From the NCBI RefSeq assembly GCF_015477835.1, contig NZ_JADLQN010000010.1, positions 1 to 64,000 of the forward strand: 64,000 nt of DNA. The letters run 5' to 3'. A program made the position numbers and the translations under genes. The stretch is from Nocardia higoensis (lineage in GTDB: Bacteria; Actinomycetota; Actinomycetes; Mycobacteriales; Mycobacteriaceae). Positions 1-7,463 of the stretch are shown piece after piece; position 1 is the stretch's first letter; each line of letters starts with the position of its first letter. The notes beneath the pieces were generated by a model, which was given only the letters and a program-made list of their open reading frames with translations, was not told where the DNA came from and searched no databases.

Positions 1-298
1 TGGAGCGAAACATCCGAGATGCGTTTCGGGTGGTTGCGTGACATGGGGAAACAGTGCCTCCGTACCCTGTCTGACCTGCGGTTTTATGCCCTACGCGGTT
101 GCCCGCAACTGCCCGCATGAACCCTGCTGTACCCGCCACTTTTCGGCCCAAAGTGACACTCAAAGTGACACTCGATCTGCCCGCATCTGCCCTCCCCGTT
201 GACGGCTCCGCAGGTGGTCCCGGCACCCTCGTCCAGTCCATGAGCAGGGTACCGCGCCCACCCGCAACGGAAACCCCTACAGCGCATCGCTGCCCACA
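1..298. other. non-coding left edge, possible attachment region
   Basis: No convincing gene is visible. A reading frame enters from the left edge on the + strand and stops at about position 41, so it could be the last dozen codons of an upstream gene, but it is too short to name. Tandem 12-bp repeats lie in the middle. A location beside the immunity genes would suit an attachment site, but no integrase or core sequence can be identified here. Confidence 0.3.
150..173. repeat. two tandem 12-bp direct repeats
   Basis: AAAGTGACACTC occurs at 150-161 and again at 162-173 with no spacer. Short tandem direct repeats next to a temperate phage control region are typical of integrase arm-type sites, but they could also be regulator-binding sites. 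No matching repeat was noticed elsewhere in the window. Confidence 0.45.
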
Positions 299-338
299 CT
301 CGTCGGCGTGTCGAATCCGCGACACGCCGACGAGTTTT
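299..338 (+). terminator. intrinsic terminator
   Basis: A perfect 15-bp stem (299-313 with 320-334) closes a 6-nt loop and is followed by TTTT on the + strand. It would stop rightward transcription entering from the left edge, and it sits just beyond the end of the leftward membrane-protein gene, so it may also end that message. Confidence 0.65.
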
Positions 339-347
339 CGGCGTCAG

Positions 348-1079
348 TTACCGCCCCGCGCCCGGCCCCCGCACCGCCAACCACACCCCATACAGTCCGG
401 CGGCAGACACCCCGACAGCCACCAGAATCGACGTCACCAACAACATGATCTCGTAGTTCTCGACCATCGCCTCCGGGGCCACCGTCAACGTCCAAATCGT
501 CGCCCCCGCCGACACGAGACCCGCCACCGCCGCAAACGTCAACGCCGCCAACAGCCACGCCCCCTTCAAACCGCGGATCGTCGTCCCAACGATCAACGCG
601 GTAGCCGACAAAGTCATGACCGCGAAAGCATTCTGATACACCTGAGCGCCCTGAATCGGTTTCGTCCCACCACCAGACGCCACCACCGCAATCACCCACA
701 TCGCGAGCGTGTACGACCGCCACGGAATCTGCCATCGCACACGCTTCGGATCACGCAACGGGATTTCACCCAGAAGCCAACACGCGGCCATGATCGCGAC
801 CGCATGCAGTAGATCCGACAAATGCGGGTCACGGCAGGTGTCCACCCATCCATCCAGGGGAGCCGCCTGCATCGCGAACCCGAGCGCGAGAAGGGCGGTG
901 GCGACAGTCAACGCCTTCGACGGCGTGAACCTGTCGCTATACGGTTTTGGGGACTGCCACAAAGCGAGCCGAACGACTGCTGTGAACGTGAGCAAAGCTA
1001 CCGAGAACCACACCACCGCAGGGTAAACGGTACTACCATCCGGTAACGGTGAGTTGACTATAAAACCTTCAGTCCCCAC
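348..1079 (-). CDS. polytopic membrane protein coupled to XRE regulator
   Basis: A 243-residue protein with about seven hydrophobic segments and short loops, so an inner-membrane protein. The GTG start at 1079 overlaps the stop of the upstream regulator gene, which indicates translational coupling. No catalytic motif is recognisable. Paired membrane protein and XRE regulator genes recall actinobacterial DUF6545/MAB_1171c-type loci, but this protein is shorter and the link is only a resemblance. The place at the edge of the immunity region suggests a lysogenic conversion or exclusion role, which is inference. Confidence 0.75.
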   Translation of the reverse strand: MGTEGFIVNSPLPDGSTVYPAVVWFSVALLTFTAVVRLALWQSPKPYSDRFTPSKALTVATALLALGFAMQAAPLDGWVDTCRDPHLSDLLHAVAIMAACWLLGEIPLRDPKRVRWQIPWRSYTLAMWVIAVVASGGGTKPIQGAQVYQNAFAVMTLSATALIVGTTIRGLKGAWLLAALTFAAVAGLVSAGATIWTLTVAPEAMVENYEIMLLVTSILVAVGVSAAGLYGVWLAVRGPGAGR

Positions 1080-1449
1080 TCAAAGCGGCGATCCACGGCC
1101 CACCGTCCTCCCGACGTGCCCGCCTTTCCCGCTCCGCAGCCTCGCGCGCCTCTCTCTCGGCCCGCTCCTCCGCCTCCGCCAACAGCTCCGACCCGGATGC
1201 GCCGAGAATGCCGGCCACATGAGCGAGGGTGTTGACGGTCCAATCCCGCTGATTCTTCTCCAACCTCACATACGAGTTCTTCGGCATGTCGGCGGCAGTC
1301 CATAGCTCACGCTGCGTCAAACCATGCTCTTCGCGTCTCTCCGCCACGACACGCCCAAGCGCCTCGTTGACGTCCCGGCTCACTCGTTCCACCACCGTTT
1401 CACAGTAACGGTTAAACCCGATCAGACTGGGTATCCCGTTTTGTTGCAA
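1069..1449 (-). CDS. XRE-family HTH regulator
   Basis: 126 residues from the first ATG. The segment ERREEHGLTQRELWTAADMP (about residues 39-58) is the first half of a Cro/C1-type helix-turn-helix, followed by a conserved-looking R-L-E-K-N and then a Glu/Arg-rich C-terminal helix. Its stop overlaps the membrane-protein start by 8 nt. An internal GTG at 1383 preceded by GGTGG is an alternative start and would leave the HTH intact. An inverted repeat at 1394-1412 lies around the possible promoter, consistent with autoregulation. Confidence 0.8.
   Translation of the reverse strand: MQQNGIPSLIGFNRYCETVVERVSRDVNEALGRVVAERREEHGLTQRELWTAADMPKNSYVRLEKNQRDWTVNTLAHVAGILGASGSELLAEAEERAEREAREAAERERRARREDGGPWIAALSGD
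1394..1412. promoter_or_regulatory. inverted repeat at regulator start
   Basis: ACCGTT and AACGGT are separated by 7 nt. On the minus strand the element overlaps TACTGT, a possible -10 box for a shorter XRE transcript. It would fit an autoregulatory operator, but the arms are only 6 bp. Confidence 0.35.
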
Positions 1450-1467
1450 ACAGGTAGCGTCGTTTCC

Positions 1468-1496
1468 TTGCGATACCCTGTGTTGGGTACTAGTCT
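1468..1496 (+). promoter_or_regulatory. sigma70-type promoter
   Basis: TTGCGA (1468-1473), 17 nt, TAGTCT (1491-1496). The spacer holds an inverted repeat TACCC-N6-GGGTA (1474-1489), so the promoter may be repressor-controlled. It diverges from the XRE gene and points to the small gene ending at 2197. The roughly 320 nt between this promoter and that gene show no other gene, only a 12-bp palindrome ATGACATGTCAT at 1720-1731. Confidence 0.5.
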
Positions 1497-1816
1497 CGCT
1501 TGCAACCGGAAATTAACCGGACCAGTCTCCACCAAACAACCGCGTCGATCAGGCCACCGTCGGGGAGGGCCAGGCACGCGCCACACCGCCCAGAAGGCAA
1601 CAAAAGTGCATCACAACACGTGAATTGGTGATCAGTACACCCACTGACACACTCGCCCACGGTAACCAATCCGCAACGCTCTCCCTGCTACATCGTTAGA
1701 CCAACCCAAGACCACACACATGACATGTCATGCAACGGCCGGGCTGGTCGGTAGCTATCCCCACGCACACCAGCCTGTCGATGACACGGCAGGCCGCACA
1801 CCAGGACCGGTCAACG

Positions 1817-2197
1817 ATGCTCGATCACGCCCAAGTGGATGCGACGCGACTCCACACCGACCTCACCCGCCTCGGCATCATCACCATGCACGCCCCCAAC
1901 CCTGATCAGCCCGTCACCTACACTGCCCCCGAAGGTTCGCAGGTATGGAAAATGATCGGCCGGATCACCGTCTCCGCCTACACCATGCTCATCGGCGTGT
2001 GGCCGTGCAGCGGCCCCCACTTCCGCGCCGACGACGCCGACCGTCTCGCCGCGGAAGCCGTAGACACGTGGCTCAACCTCACCCGCCGCGACGGCCGCTG
2101 GTCGATGCGCCCCAACGGCCTGTACGGGCCGGAATGGGGACGAGACATCATCATCCCGATCGTCACCACCTGCACCGACACCACGCAAGTCGCATAG
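1817..2197 (+). CDS. hypothetical protein in control region
   Basis: 126 residues from an ATG with AGGA 10 nt upstream; longer in-frame starts at 1730 and 1781 lack a ribosome-binding site. The protein has a helical N-terminal half and a Trp-rich C-terminal half and resembles no family I recognise. It is the only rightward gene between the two leftward regulators and ends just before a bidirectional terminator, so it may be expressed in the lysogen. Confidence 0.6.
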   Translation: MLDHAQVDATRLHTDLTRLGIITMHAPNPDQPVTYTAPEGSQVWKMIGRITVSAYTMLIGVWPCSGPHFRADDADRLAAEAVDTWLNLTRRDGRWSMRPNGLYGPEWGRDIIIPIVTTCTDTTQVA

Positions 2198-2214
2198 CTC
2201 CAAAAACGCTGTCA

Positions 2215-2249
2215 GGGCGGCACACCAGACTGGTGTGCCGCCCCTTTTT
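2215..2249. terminator. bidirectional intrinsic terminator
   Basis: A perfect 13-bp stem (2215-2227 with 2231-2243) with a 3-nt loop, followed by CTTTTTG on the + strand. The other strand has a T run a little further out. It separates the rightward gene ending at 2197 from the leftward repressor gene ending at 2257. Confidence 0.85.
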
Positions 2250-2256
2250 GCGTGTC

Positions 2257-2697
2257 CTACTCGCCGCTGGCCTTGCGGCGCCGACGTGGCGCCGGCTTCT
2301 TCTCCTCGGTCGTGTCCTCGGGTTCGACGGCCTTCAAGGGTGGTTTGGTCACTCCCAGTCGTTCACCGAGCAGCCGATGCAGTTCGTCGTTGCTCAGCTC
2401 CAGCGGTTTCACCACCACCTGCATGTCACCGAACTCTTCGGGTGTCGCCAACTCGGCGTTGACCATCACCTCCGTCAATGGCCGGTCGAACTCTTCGGCG
2501 ATGCGGCGCGCGATCTCCAAGCGCGGCTTGAGACGTCTTTTCATCCACACCGATGGGGTGGATGGGGAGACGCCGAGGCGGCGAGCAAGCTCGGATAGCG
2601 AGTCGATGCTGTTGGTGTACATCAGCATCTCTAGGTAGTTCGTCCAACGCTCGGACGCGATGTCGGCGCCGTCCATCTCGTCGCCTGGCTTAGTCAC
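2257..2697 (-). CDS. HTH repressor candidate (immunity)
   Basis: 146 residues from a GTG at 2697 preceded by AGGAAGG. Residues about 30-60 (SLSELARRLGVSPSTPSVWM) form a classic helix-turn-helix, followed by EIARRIAEEFDRPLTEVM; the C-terminus is an Arg/Lys-rich tail (RRRRKASGE). There is no peptidase domain, so it would not be a LexA/CI-type self-cleaving repressor. It diverges from the early operon and faces a 24-bp palindrome and a strong promoter, which makes it the best candidate for the immunity repressor. A Cro-like role is possible. Confidence 0.75.
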   Translation of the reverse strand: MTKPGDEMDGADIASERWTNYLEMLMYTNSIDSLSELARRLGVSPSTPSVWMKRRLKPRLEIARRIAEEFDRPLTEVMVNAELATPEEFGDMQVVVKPLELSNDELHRLLGERLGVTKPPLKAVEPEDTTEEKKPAPRRRRKASGE

Positions 2698-2854
2698 ATT
2701 GGGCCTTCCTGTATCGGCATCCCTACCGGCGGGTAGGGCTTCAGGTCTCGTCGATGCTATCCAGGAATCGCACTAAACAAAACACCTTGTCACAGACAGT
2801 GTGTGGCCTCATATAGCCGATCTGCACATTACCGCAGGTCAGGGCTGCTGTCTC

Positions 2855-2878
2855 GGGTTGGGAACATGTTTCCAACCC
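2855..2878. promoter_or_regulatory. 24-bp palindromic operator candidate
   Basis: GGGTTGG and CCAACCC flank the palindromic core AACATGTT, with only one mismatched pair over 24 bp. It lies 15 bp upstream of the -35 box of the early promoter, in the 334-nt gap between repressor and early operon. The length and symmetry suit a dimeric HTH repressor. The rest of the gap holds a repeated TCAGGGCTG (near 2839 and 2897) of unknown use. Confidence 0.65.
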
Positions 2879-2893
2879 TATCGAATACCAAGC

Positions 2894-2922
2894 TTGTCAG
2901 GGCTGTGAATCTGTTCTACACT
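2894..2922 (+). promoter_or_regulatory. early rightward promoter
   Basis: TTGTCA (2894-2899), a 17-nt spacer, TACACT (2917-2922). This is one of the best consensus promoters in the window and drives the long recombination and replication operon starting at 3032. The leader between them (about 100 nt) contains a GC-rich inverted repeat around 2970-2995. Confidence 0.7.
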
Positions 2923-3031
2923 CGATGATGCATCGCAAACACAGCATGCGAGCCCTCTGGACGTGAAAGGCCCGCCCCCCTGCCAGGGGACGGGCCACAG
3001 ACACCCACGTCACTCACCGAAAGGCCGTGGA

Positions 3032-3283
3032 ATGCCCAGCCACCAGTCTAACCCCATCCACCAACCACCCCACGACCACACGTGGACCACGTTGATCATC
3101 GGCGGCTACGTCGCCGCCATCCACCGACTCCCGGACGGCCGCTTCGAGTATTACGCCGACAACGACCCCGACACCAGCGACGAACAGTGGTCCGCCAGCG
3201 GAGACGCCGACAACGAAGACGCCGCCCGACGTGCCGCCGCGCAAGCCATCAGCCACCACATCAACGTGTGGAACACGCTGTGA
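3032..3283 (+). CDS. hypothetical protein, first early gene
   Basis: 83 residues; the ATG at 3032 follows GAAAGG. A His/Pro-rich start is followed by a short strand-rich stretch (TLIIGGYVAAIHRLPDGRFEYY) and an acidic, Ala-rich helix. No family is recognised. As the first gene after the early promoter it is expected at once on induction. Confidence 0.65.
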   Translation: MPSHQSNPIHQPPHDHTWTTLIIGGYVAAIHRLPDGRFEYYADNDPDTSDEQWSASGDADNEDAARRAAAQAISHHINVWNTL

Positions 3284-3396
3284 ACCGCCGCGACGACGAG
3301 ACCCGCGCCCACATCATCTGCGCCATCCTCGGCGCCTTCTTCGCCCCCATCATCCTGCTCCTCGACTGGAGCACCACCATTTGGAGCGGCCTGTGA
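3280..3396 (+). CDS. small membrane protein
   Basis: 38 residues from a GTG that overlaps the previous stop (GTGA). A single hydrophobic helix (IICAILGAFFAPIILLL) follows a charged N-terminus. The next gene starts inside its stop codon in the same way. Function unknown. Confidence 0.6.
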   Translation: MNRRDDETRAHIICAILGAFFAPIILLLDWSTTIWSGL

Positions 3397-4217
3397 ACTC
3401 CGATCCGAGCCTCACCATCTACCCAGACCTGCTCCAAGGCTCCGACGAGTGGTTCGCGCAACGATGCGGGCTCGTCACCGCCTCCGTCATCGGTGACCTC
3501 ATCACCACCCGCAAGCTGACCGCGATCGACTACGACTGCCCAGCATGCGGCGCGATCCCTGATGCGCCATGCCGCAGCAAAAAGGGTGTGGCGACGATCA
3601 AAACACTGCACCCGGAACGCGCCGAAACCGCCCGCCACACAAGCTCGATCGTGTTCCATCCCGCCAACAACGACACCGCACGCGGACTCACCACACTGCT
3701 TGTCGCCGAACGCATCACGGGCTGGGTTGATCCCACCTACATCAGCGACGACATGCTCCGCGGCATCGAAGACGAGCCCCGCGCCCGCGACATCTACAGC
3801 GAACACTACGAGCCCGTCCACGAAATCGGGTTCATGGTGCGCGAACACGACGGCGCCCGTATCGGCTACTCGCCAGACGGGTTGGTCGGCGGGGACGGGT
3901 TGATTGAGATCAAGTCCCGACGCCCCAAAATCCATGTCGGACATGTCCTGTCCGGGCATCCACCGTCAGAGGTGATGCCGCAGCTGCAATGCGGCCTCCT
4001 CGTATCCGGCCGCCAGTGGATCGACTACATCAGCTTTTCGGCTGGCATGCCGATGTGGGTCCACCGCGTCTACCCCGATGAGCGATGGTTCGACGCCATC
4101 CTCACCGCAGTCCACACCTTCGAAACCAACGCCGCCGACATGATCGAGCGCTACCACGAAGCCGTGCAAGGACTACCCACCACCGAACGCATCACTGAAA
4201 TGGAAATGGTTATCTGA
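3393..4217 (+). CDS. YqaJ/lambda-Exo-type exonuclease with inserted zinc-finger motif
   Basis: 274 residues from a GTG overlapping the previous stop. Family hallmarks: GSDEWFAQRCGLVTAS (16-31), G-I-E-D-E-P-R-A-R (124-132) and the nuclease core GYSPDG...EIKSRR with Asp162, Glu172 and Lys174. Such enzymes chew one strand of linear dsDNA for single-strand annealing recombination. Between the first and second motifs lies an extra segment CPACGAIPDAPC plus a His/Arg tail (49-80), a zinc-binding pattern common in actinobacterial phages but unexpected inside this nuclease. The next gene is its likely recombination partner. Confidence 0.85.
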   Translation: MNSDPSLTIYPDLLQGSDEWFAQRCGLVTASVIGDLITTRKLTAIDYDCPACGAIPDAPCRSKKGVATIKTLHPERAETARHTSSIVFHPANNDTARGLTTLLVAERITGWVDPTYISDDMLRGIEDEPRARDIYSEHYEPVHEIGFMVREHDGARIGYSPDGLVGGDGLIEIKSRRPKIHVGHVLSGHPPSEVMPQLQCGLLVSGRQWIDYISFSAGMPMWVHRVYPDERWFDAILTAVHTFETNAADMIERYHEAVQGLPTTERITEMEMVI

Positions 4218-4218
4218 C

Positions 4219-4854
4219 ATGGACCTCACAGACTCGATAACGCCGAAATCTGAGCAGCTCAACGCCGAAGATATGCTGAGCGGCCCGCGCACCGTGACCA
4301 TCGAAAAGATCAGCAAAGGTTCCGCCGAGCAGCCTGTCAACATCCACCTCGTCGAGTTCCCGGGCCGCCCCTTCCGGCCCTGCAAGTCCGTGCGTCGCGT
4401 TCTCGTCGCAGCCTGGGGGGCAGACGCAGCGCAGTACGTCGGACGTCGAATGGTCATCTTCAACGATCCCACCGTGAAATGGGCTGGACAGGATGTTGGT
4501 GGCCTCCGCATCAAGGCCCTCTCCCACATCGATAAGCGACTCACCCTCGCGCTCACGGTGACGCGCGGGCAGAGGAAGCCAGTCGTCATCGAACCCCTGC
4601 CCGCTGGCCTGCCGTTGATCAATGACGCCCAGGTGCAGGAACTCTCCACGGCCATCGAAACCGCGGCCGATCGTGCCGCACTCGACGCGATCACTGCCCA
4701 GTTGAAGGCGTTCGACCTGGCCCAGCATCGGGGCCGGCTCGTCCAGTTGTGGAAGGACCGCGCCAACGCCCTCAGTGACGAGGAGCAGGCGGCATCCGAG
4801 GACAGCGGCCAGGCCGACGACGGCGGCATGATCCTGCCGACTGAGGGGGAGTAG
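4219..4854 (+). CDS. conserved phage protein, candidate partner of the exonuclease
   Basis: 211 residues starting one base after the exonuclease stop. The N-terminal 130 residues look like one compact domain, with VNIHLVEFPGRPFRPCKSVRR and LRIKALSHIDKRLTLALTVTR as its most characteristic pieces; the C-terminal part is a helix and an acidic tail, as in single-strand DNA-binding proteins. I do not recognise a RecT, Erf or Redbeta signature. Its place right behind a YqaJ exonuclease is where phages keep annealing proteins or single-strand DNA-binding proteins, so that role is inferred. Confidence 0.8.
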   Translation: MDLTDSITPKSEQLNAEDMLSGPRTVTIEKISKGSAEQPVNIHLVEFPGRPFRPCKSVRRVLVAAWGADAAQYVGRRMVIFNDPTVKWAGQDVGGLRIKALSHIDKRLTLALTVTRGQRKPVVIEPLPAGLPLINDAQVQELSTAIETAADRAALDAITAQLKAFDLAQHRGRLVQLWKDRANALSDEEQAASEDSGQADDGGMILPTEGE

Positions 4855-4857
4855 GGG

Positions 4858-5079
4858 ATGGCCGCGCACCTCGACGAAGGCGCGTGGCTGGCTTATCCGA
4901 TCGAGGGGGATCGGGACGGTGAGGGAGGCGACTGCTATGAAGTCGCCTTCTTCGCTGATGACGAGCTAGCCGCGCTCCGCTTCGTGAATGCCCGCGACGG
5001 CTTCAGGGCCGTCTTCATCAAGCCAGGCCAAACAATCCTCGAAGCCTGGCACCTCATGCAAGAGAAAGAGCAGCAGTGA
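4858..5079 (+). CDS. hypothetical protein
   Basis: 73 residues, acidic, three bases after the previous stop and overlapping the next gene by 4 nt. A strand-rich middle (CYEVAFFADDELAALRFVNA) suggests a small alpha/beta fold. It sits between the recombination pair and the DnaQ-like exonuclease; no family recognised. Confidence 0.7.
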   Translation: MAAHLDEGAWLAYPIEGDRDGEGGDCYEVAFFADDELAALRFVNARDGFRAVFIKPGQTILEAWHLMQEKEQQ

Positions 5080-5780
5080 CCAACACCGCGTCATGGATGG
5101 ATATGCCGTTGGCGGCACTCGACTTCGAGACCAGCTCTCCTGATCCTCTCACCACGCGCATCGTGACCGGATGTGTCCTGCGGGTCGACGGCAGTGAAGT
5201 ACGTGCCCGCAACTGGCTTGCGAATCCGGGAGTCGAGATCCCCGCGGAAGCAACAGCAGTCCACGGATACACCACGGAGTACGCCGAAAAGTATGGGCGC
5301 CCACACGATGAAGTGGCGGCGGAAGTCGTGGCAGAGGTGCGGCAGGTGTTCGCTGAAGGTCGGGCGCTGGTCATCTTCAACGCGTCGTTCGATGCGACGA
5401 TCCTCGCGGCGAATGATCCGTCGTTCACGAGCGCGGAGGGGCTGATCGTGGACCCCTATGTGATCGACAAGCGTTGCGACCGGTACCGCAGGGGTTCCCG
5501 AAAACTGTCGGCCGTCTGCATCCATTACGGCATCCGTTTGGATGACGCCCACGATGCGGAGGCGGACGCTCTCGCAGCAGCCCGACTCGCCTACATTCTG
5601 CCCCGCCGCTACCCGGAACTCGCGGCCATGACCGCCACCGAACTCATGTCCGCGCAGGTCAACTGGCATACCGAACAAACCGCGAGTTTCGCCGCATACC
5701 TCGAAAAGCAAGGCAAACCGGTCGACGACCTGCGCTACGGGTGGCCCATCACGCAGCAGCGCGCAGAGGTGACCGCATGA
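5076..5780 (+). CDS. DnaQ-like 3'-5' exonuclease (DEDDh)
   Basis: 234 residues. Exo I motif DFET (Asp16, Glu18), the typical GVEIPAEATAVHGYT (52-66), Exo II FNASFDATIL (Asp106) and Exo III HDAEADALAAARL (His159, Asp164) are all present, so it is a complete DEDDh nuclease. It would proofread for a polymerase or trim 3' ends during recombination. No DNA polymerase gene is in the window, so it could act with the host replisome or as a repair nuclease. The GTG start overlaps the previous stop. Confidence 0.88.
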   Translation: MTNTASWMDMPLAALDFETSSPDPLTTRIVTGCVLRVDGSEVRARNWLANPGVEIPAEATAVHGYTTEYAEKYGRPHDEVAAEVVAEVRQVFAEGRALVIFNASFDATILAANDPSFTSAEGLIVDPYVIDKRCDRYRRGSRKLSAVCIHYGIRLDDAHDAEADALAAARLAYILPRRYPELAAMTATELMSAQVNWHTEQTASFAAYLEKQGKPVDDLRYGWPITQQRAEVTA

Positions 5781-6223
5781 CCGTCACCCCCGCCGAACGC
5801 GTATACAAACATCTGCGCGAAACCGGATACGTGTCCGCGACCCCGGCGCGAGACCACTTGGCCGCGATGCGTGCCGCAGGAGTGGTCGAACATCGGTTCG
5901 CGAAAGGGATCGGCGTCGACCCCGCCGACCTCGGCCGGATACGTCGTGGCCGCCGCGAACTCATCCCCGCCCACATCGCGACCGCCGTCCTCGCAGTATC
6001 CGTCGCCCAAGCAGTCGAGTCGTACACGCGCCCCGAACCACACGCTGACACTGCGGCAGTCACCCGACTCATCACCGGACACAACGTCCAAATACCCGCC
6101 CACGACAAACCCGCCTACGCTCGCGCACTCCACGACCACGGTTGGACGAAAACCAGAATCAGCACCGTCCTGCGCATGTCCGGCGCCAGCGTCAACCAAG
6201 CACTCCGAGGTGCCGCCGCATGA
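5777..6223 (+). CDS. HTH protein, array member 1
   Basis: 148 residues. Two HTH-like segments: residues 25-60 (HLAAMRAAGVVEHRFAKGIG...RGRREL) and 95-145 with the module LITGH...KPAYARALHDHGWTKTRISTVLRMS. The second module recurs in the next two genes. Four such genes overlap head to tail by 4 nt (5777-8170). Transcription or replication control is likely; nothing more specific can be read. Confidence 0.75.
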   Translation: MTVTPAERVYKHLRETGYVSATPARDHLAAMRAAGVVEHRFAKGIGVDPADLGRIRRGRRELIPAHIATAVLAVSVAQAVESYTRPEPHADTAAVTRLITGHNVQIPAHDKPAYARALHDHGWTKTRISTVLRMSGASVNQALRGAAA

Positions 6224-6624
6224 GCCCACTCGCCGACGCACAACCTGTACGCGACCACATTCGTCAACTCCACGAGATCGACGGGCATTCACTACTGCGG
6301 ATCGCGAAAACCGCTGGCGTCCCCGACTGCCTCCCCTGCGCCATCCTCAACAACAGGCGGCAACGCATCCGCCTCCGGCACGCCCTCGCGCTCCTCGCCA
6401 TCACCAGCCATCAAGTGCACATGCACGGACGGCCCACGACTGTCGACCGGAACATCCTGCACCGCATCATCGCCGGCGACACCGTGAAACTCACCCGCAA
6501 CGAGAAGCCGCTGTATGTGCGGGCACTCCGAGGACGCGGCTGGACGCAAACCCGGATCTCGCGCACCCTCAATATGGACGCCCGCAGCGTGAAACGCGCA
6601 CTCACCTGGGCGGACGCGGCATGA
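6220..6624 (+). CDS. HTH protein, array member 2
   Basis: 134 residues. The N-terminal PVRDHIRQLHEIDGHSLLRI resembles the N-terminal domains of members 3 and 4. The C-terminal IIAGDTVKLTRNEKPLYVRA...GWTQTRISRTLNM is clearly homologous to the C-terminus of member 1. It is therefore a chimera of the two module types. ATGA overlaps at both ends. Confidence 0.75.
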   Translation: MSPLADAQPVRDHIRQLHEIDGHSLLRIAKTAGVPDCLPCAILNNRRQRIRLRHALALLAITSHQVHMHGRPTTVDRNILHRIIAGDTVKLTRNEKPLYVRALRGRGWTQTRISRTLNMDARSVKRALTWADAA

Positions 6625-7463
6625 CCATTCCGCGCACCGCAGACGGCAAACCCGCCAGCACCCTGCCCAAACTTGGCCGCTACCGCCGCAGGAAAATCAA
6701 CAACCTGCGAGCCGCCAGAGGAATCCCCAGCTACACGAACAGTGAACCCATCGCACAACACATCGACTGGCTACACGACCTCGGCTTCACCAACGCCTCC
6801 ATCGCAGCAGGCGCAGGAGTAGGCGTCTCCACAGTCCGACAGATCGTGATCCGCCAATTCCCGAAAGTGCACATCGAAACCGGCGCCCGCATCAAGGCAG
6901 TCACCCACCGGCCCACCCCCGCACAGGCGGGACTGAAGGTGCCTGCCCTCGGCGCTGTCCGTCGACTGCATGCACTCAACGCGCTCGGCTGGACCTACGA
7001 CGCGATCGGCGCTCGAATCGGCATGACTGGTAGCGCCGTCTCCAAACTCGTCGGCCCCAAACGGATCATGTTCGAAGCATGGGACGCCATCCGTATCGCA
7101 TACGACGCCATGTCTGCTGAACCAGGCGAATCCCTCCTCACCCGGAAGCGGGCCGCGACAAAAGGGATTCAGCCGCCCCTCGCCTGGGAAGGCGTCGACA
7201 TCGACCACCCCGACAGTGTCCCGGTCACCGAGGTCGCCTGCGCCGATCGTGACGTCATCGACGAAGTGTTGGTGGCGCGCATCCTCGCCGGCGAACACCA
7301 CGGCCCCATCCCTACAGCCGAACGTACGGCGGTCATCGACCACGCCGCCCGCCACGGCTGGACCGGCCGCCAACTCGCCACCGTCCTCAACAACAACCTC
7401 GCCGCCGCAGATCGTGCGTTGGTCCGGCGCCGCAACAAAATCCGGCAGGAGCAAGCAGCATGA
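6621..7463 (+). CDS. HTH protein, array member 3 (three modules)
   Basis: 280 residues with three repeats of HTH type. Residues about 39-70 (IAQHIDWLHDLGFTNASIAA) and 112-150 (AVRRLHALNALGWTYDAIGA) match member 4, and residues about 220-270 (ARILAGEHH...GWTGRQLATVLNNN) match the C-termini of members 1 and 2. PPLAWEG near residue 183 is shared with member 4. It probably binds DNA in an extended mode. Confidence 0.78.
   Translation: MTIPRTADGKPASTLPKLGRYRRRKINNLRAARGIPSYTNSEPIAQHIDWLHDLGFTNASIAAGAGVGVSTVRQIVIRQFPKVHIETGARIKAVTHRPTPAQAGLKVPALGAVRRLHALNALGWTYDAIGARIGMTGSAVSKLVGPKRIMFEAWDAIRIAYDAMSAEPGESLLTRKRAATKGIQPPLAWEGVDIDHPDSVPVTEVACADRDVIDEVLVARILAGEHHGPIPTAERTAVIDHAARHGWTGRQLATVLNNNLAAADRALVRRRNKIRQEQAA

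Noticed and set aside
99..812. 237-codon rightward open frame at the left edge
   Set aside because: It runs through a perfect terminator hairpin and the complement of the membrane protein; its Arg/His/Pro-rich translation is typical of a shadow frame.
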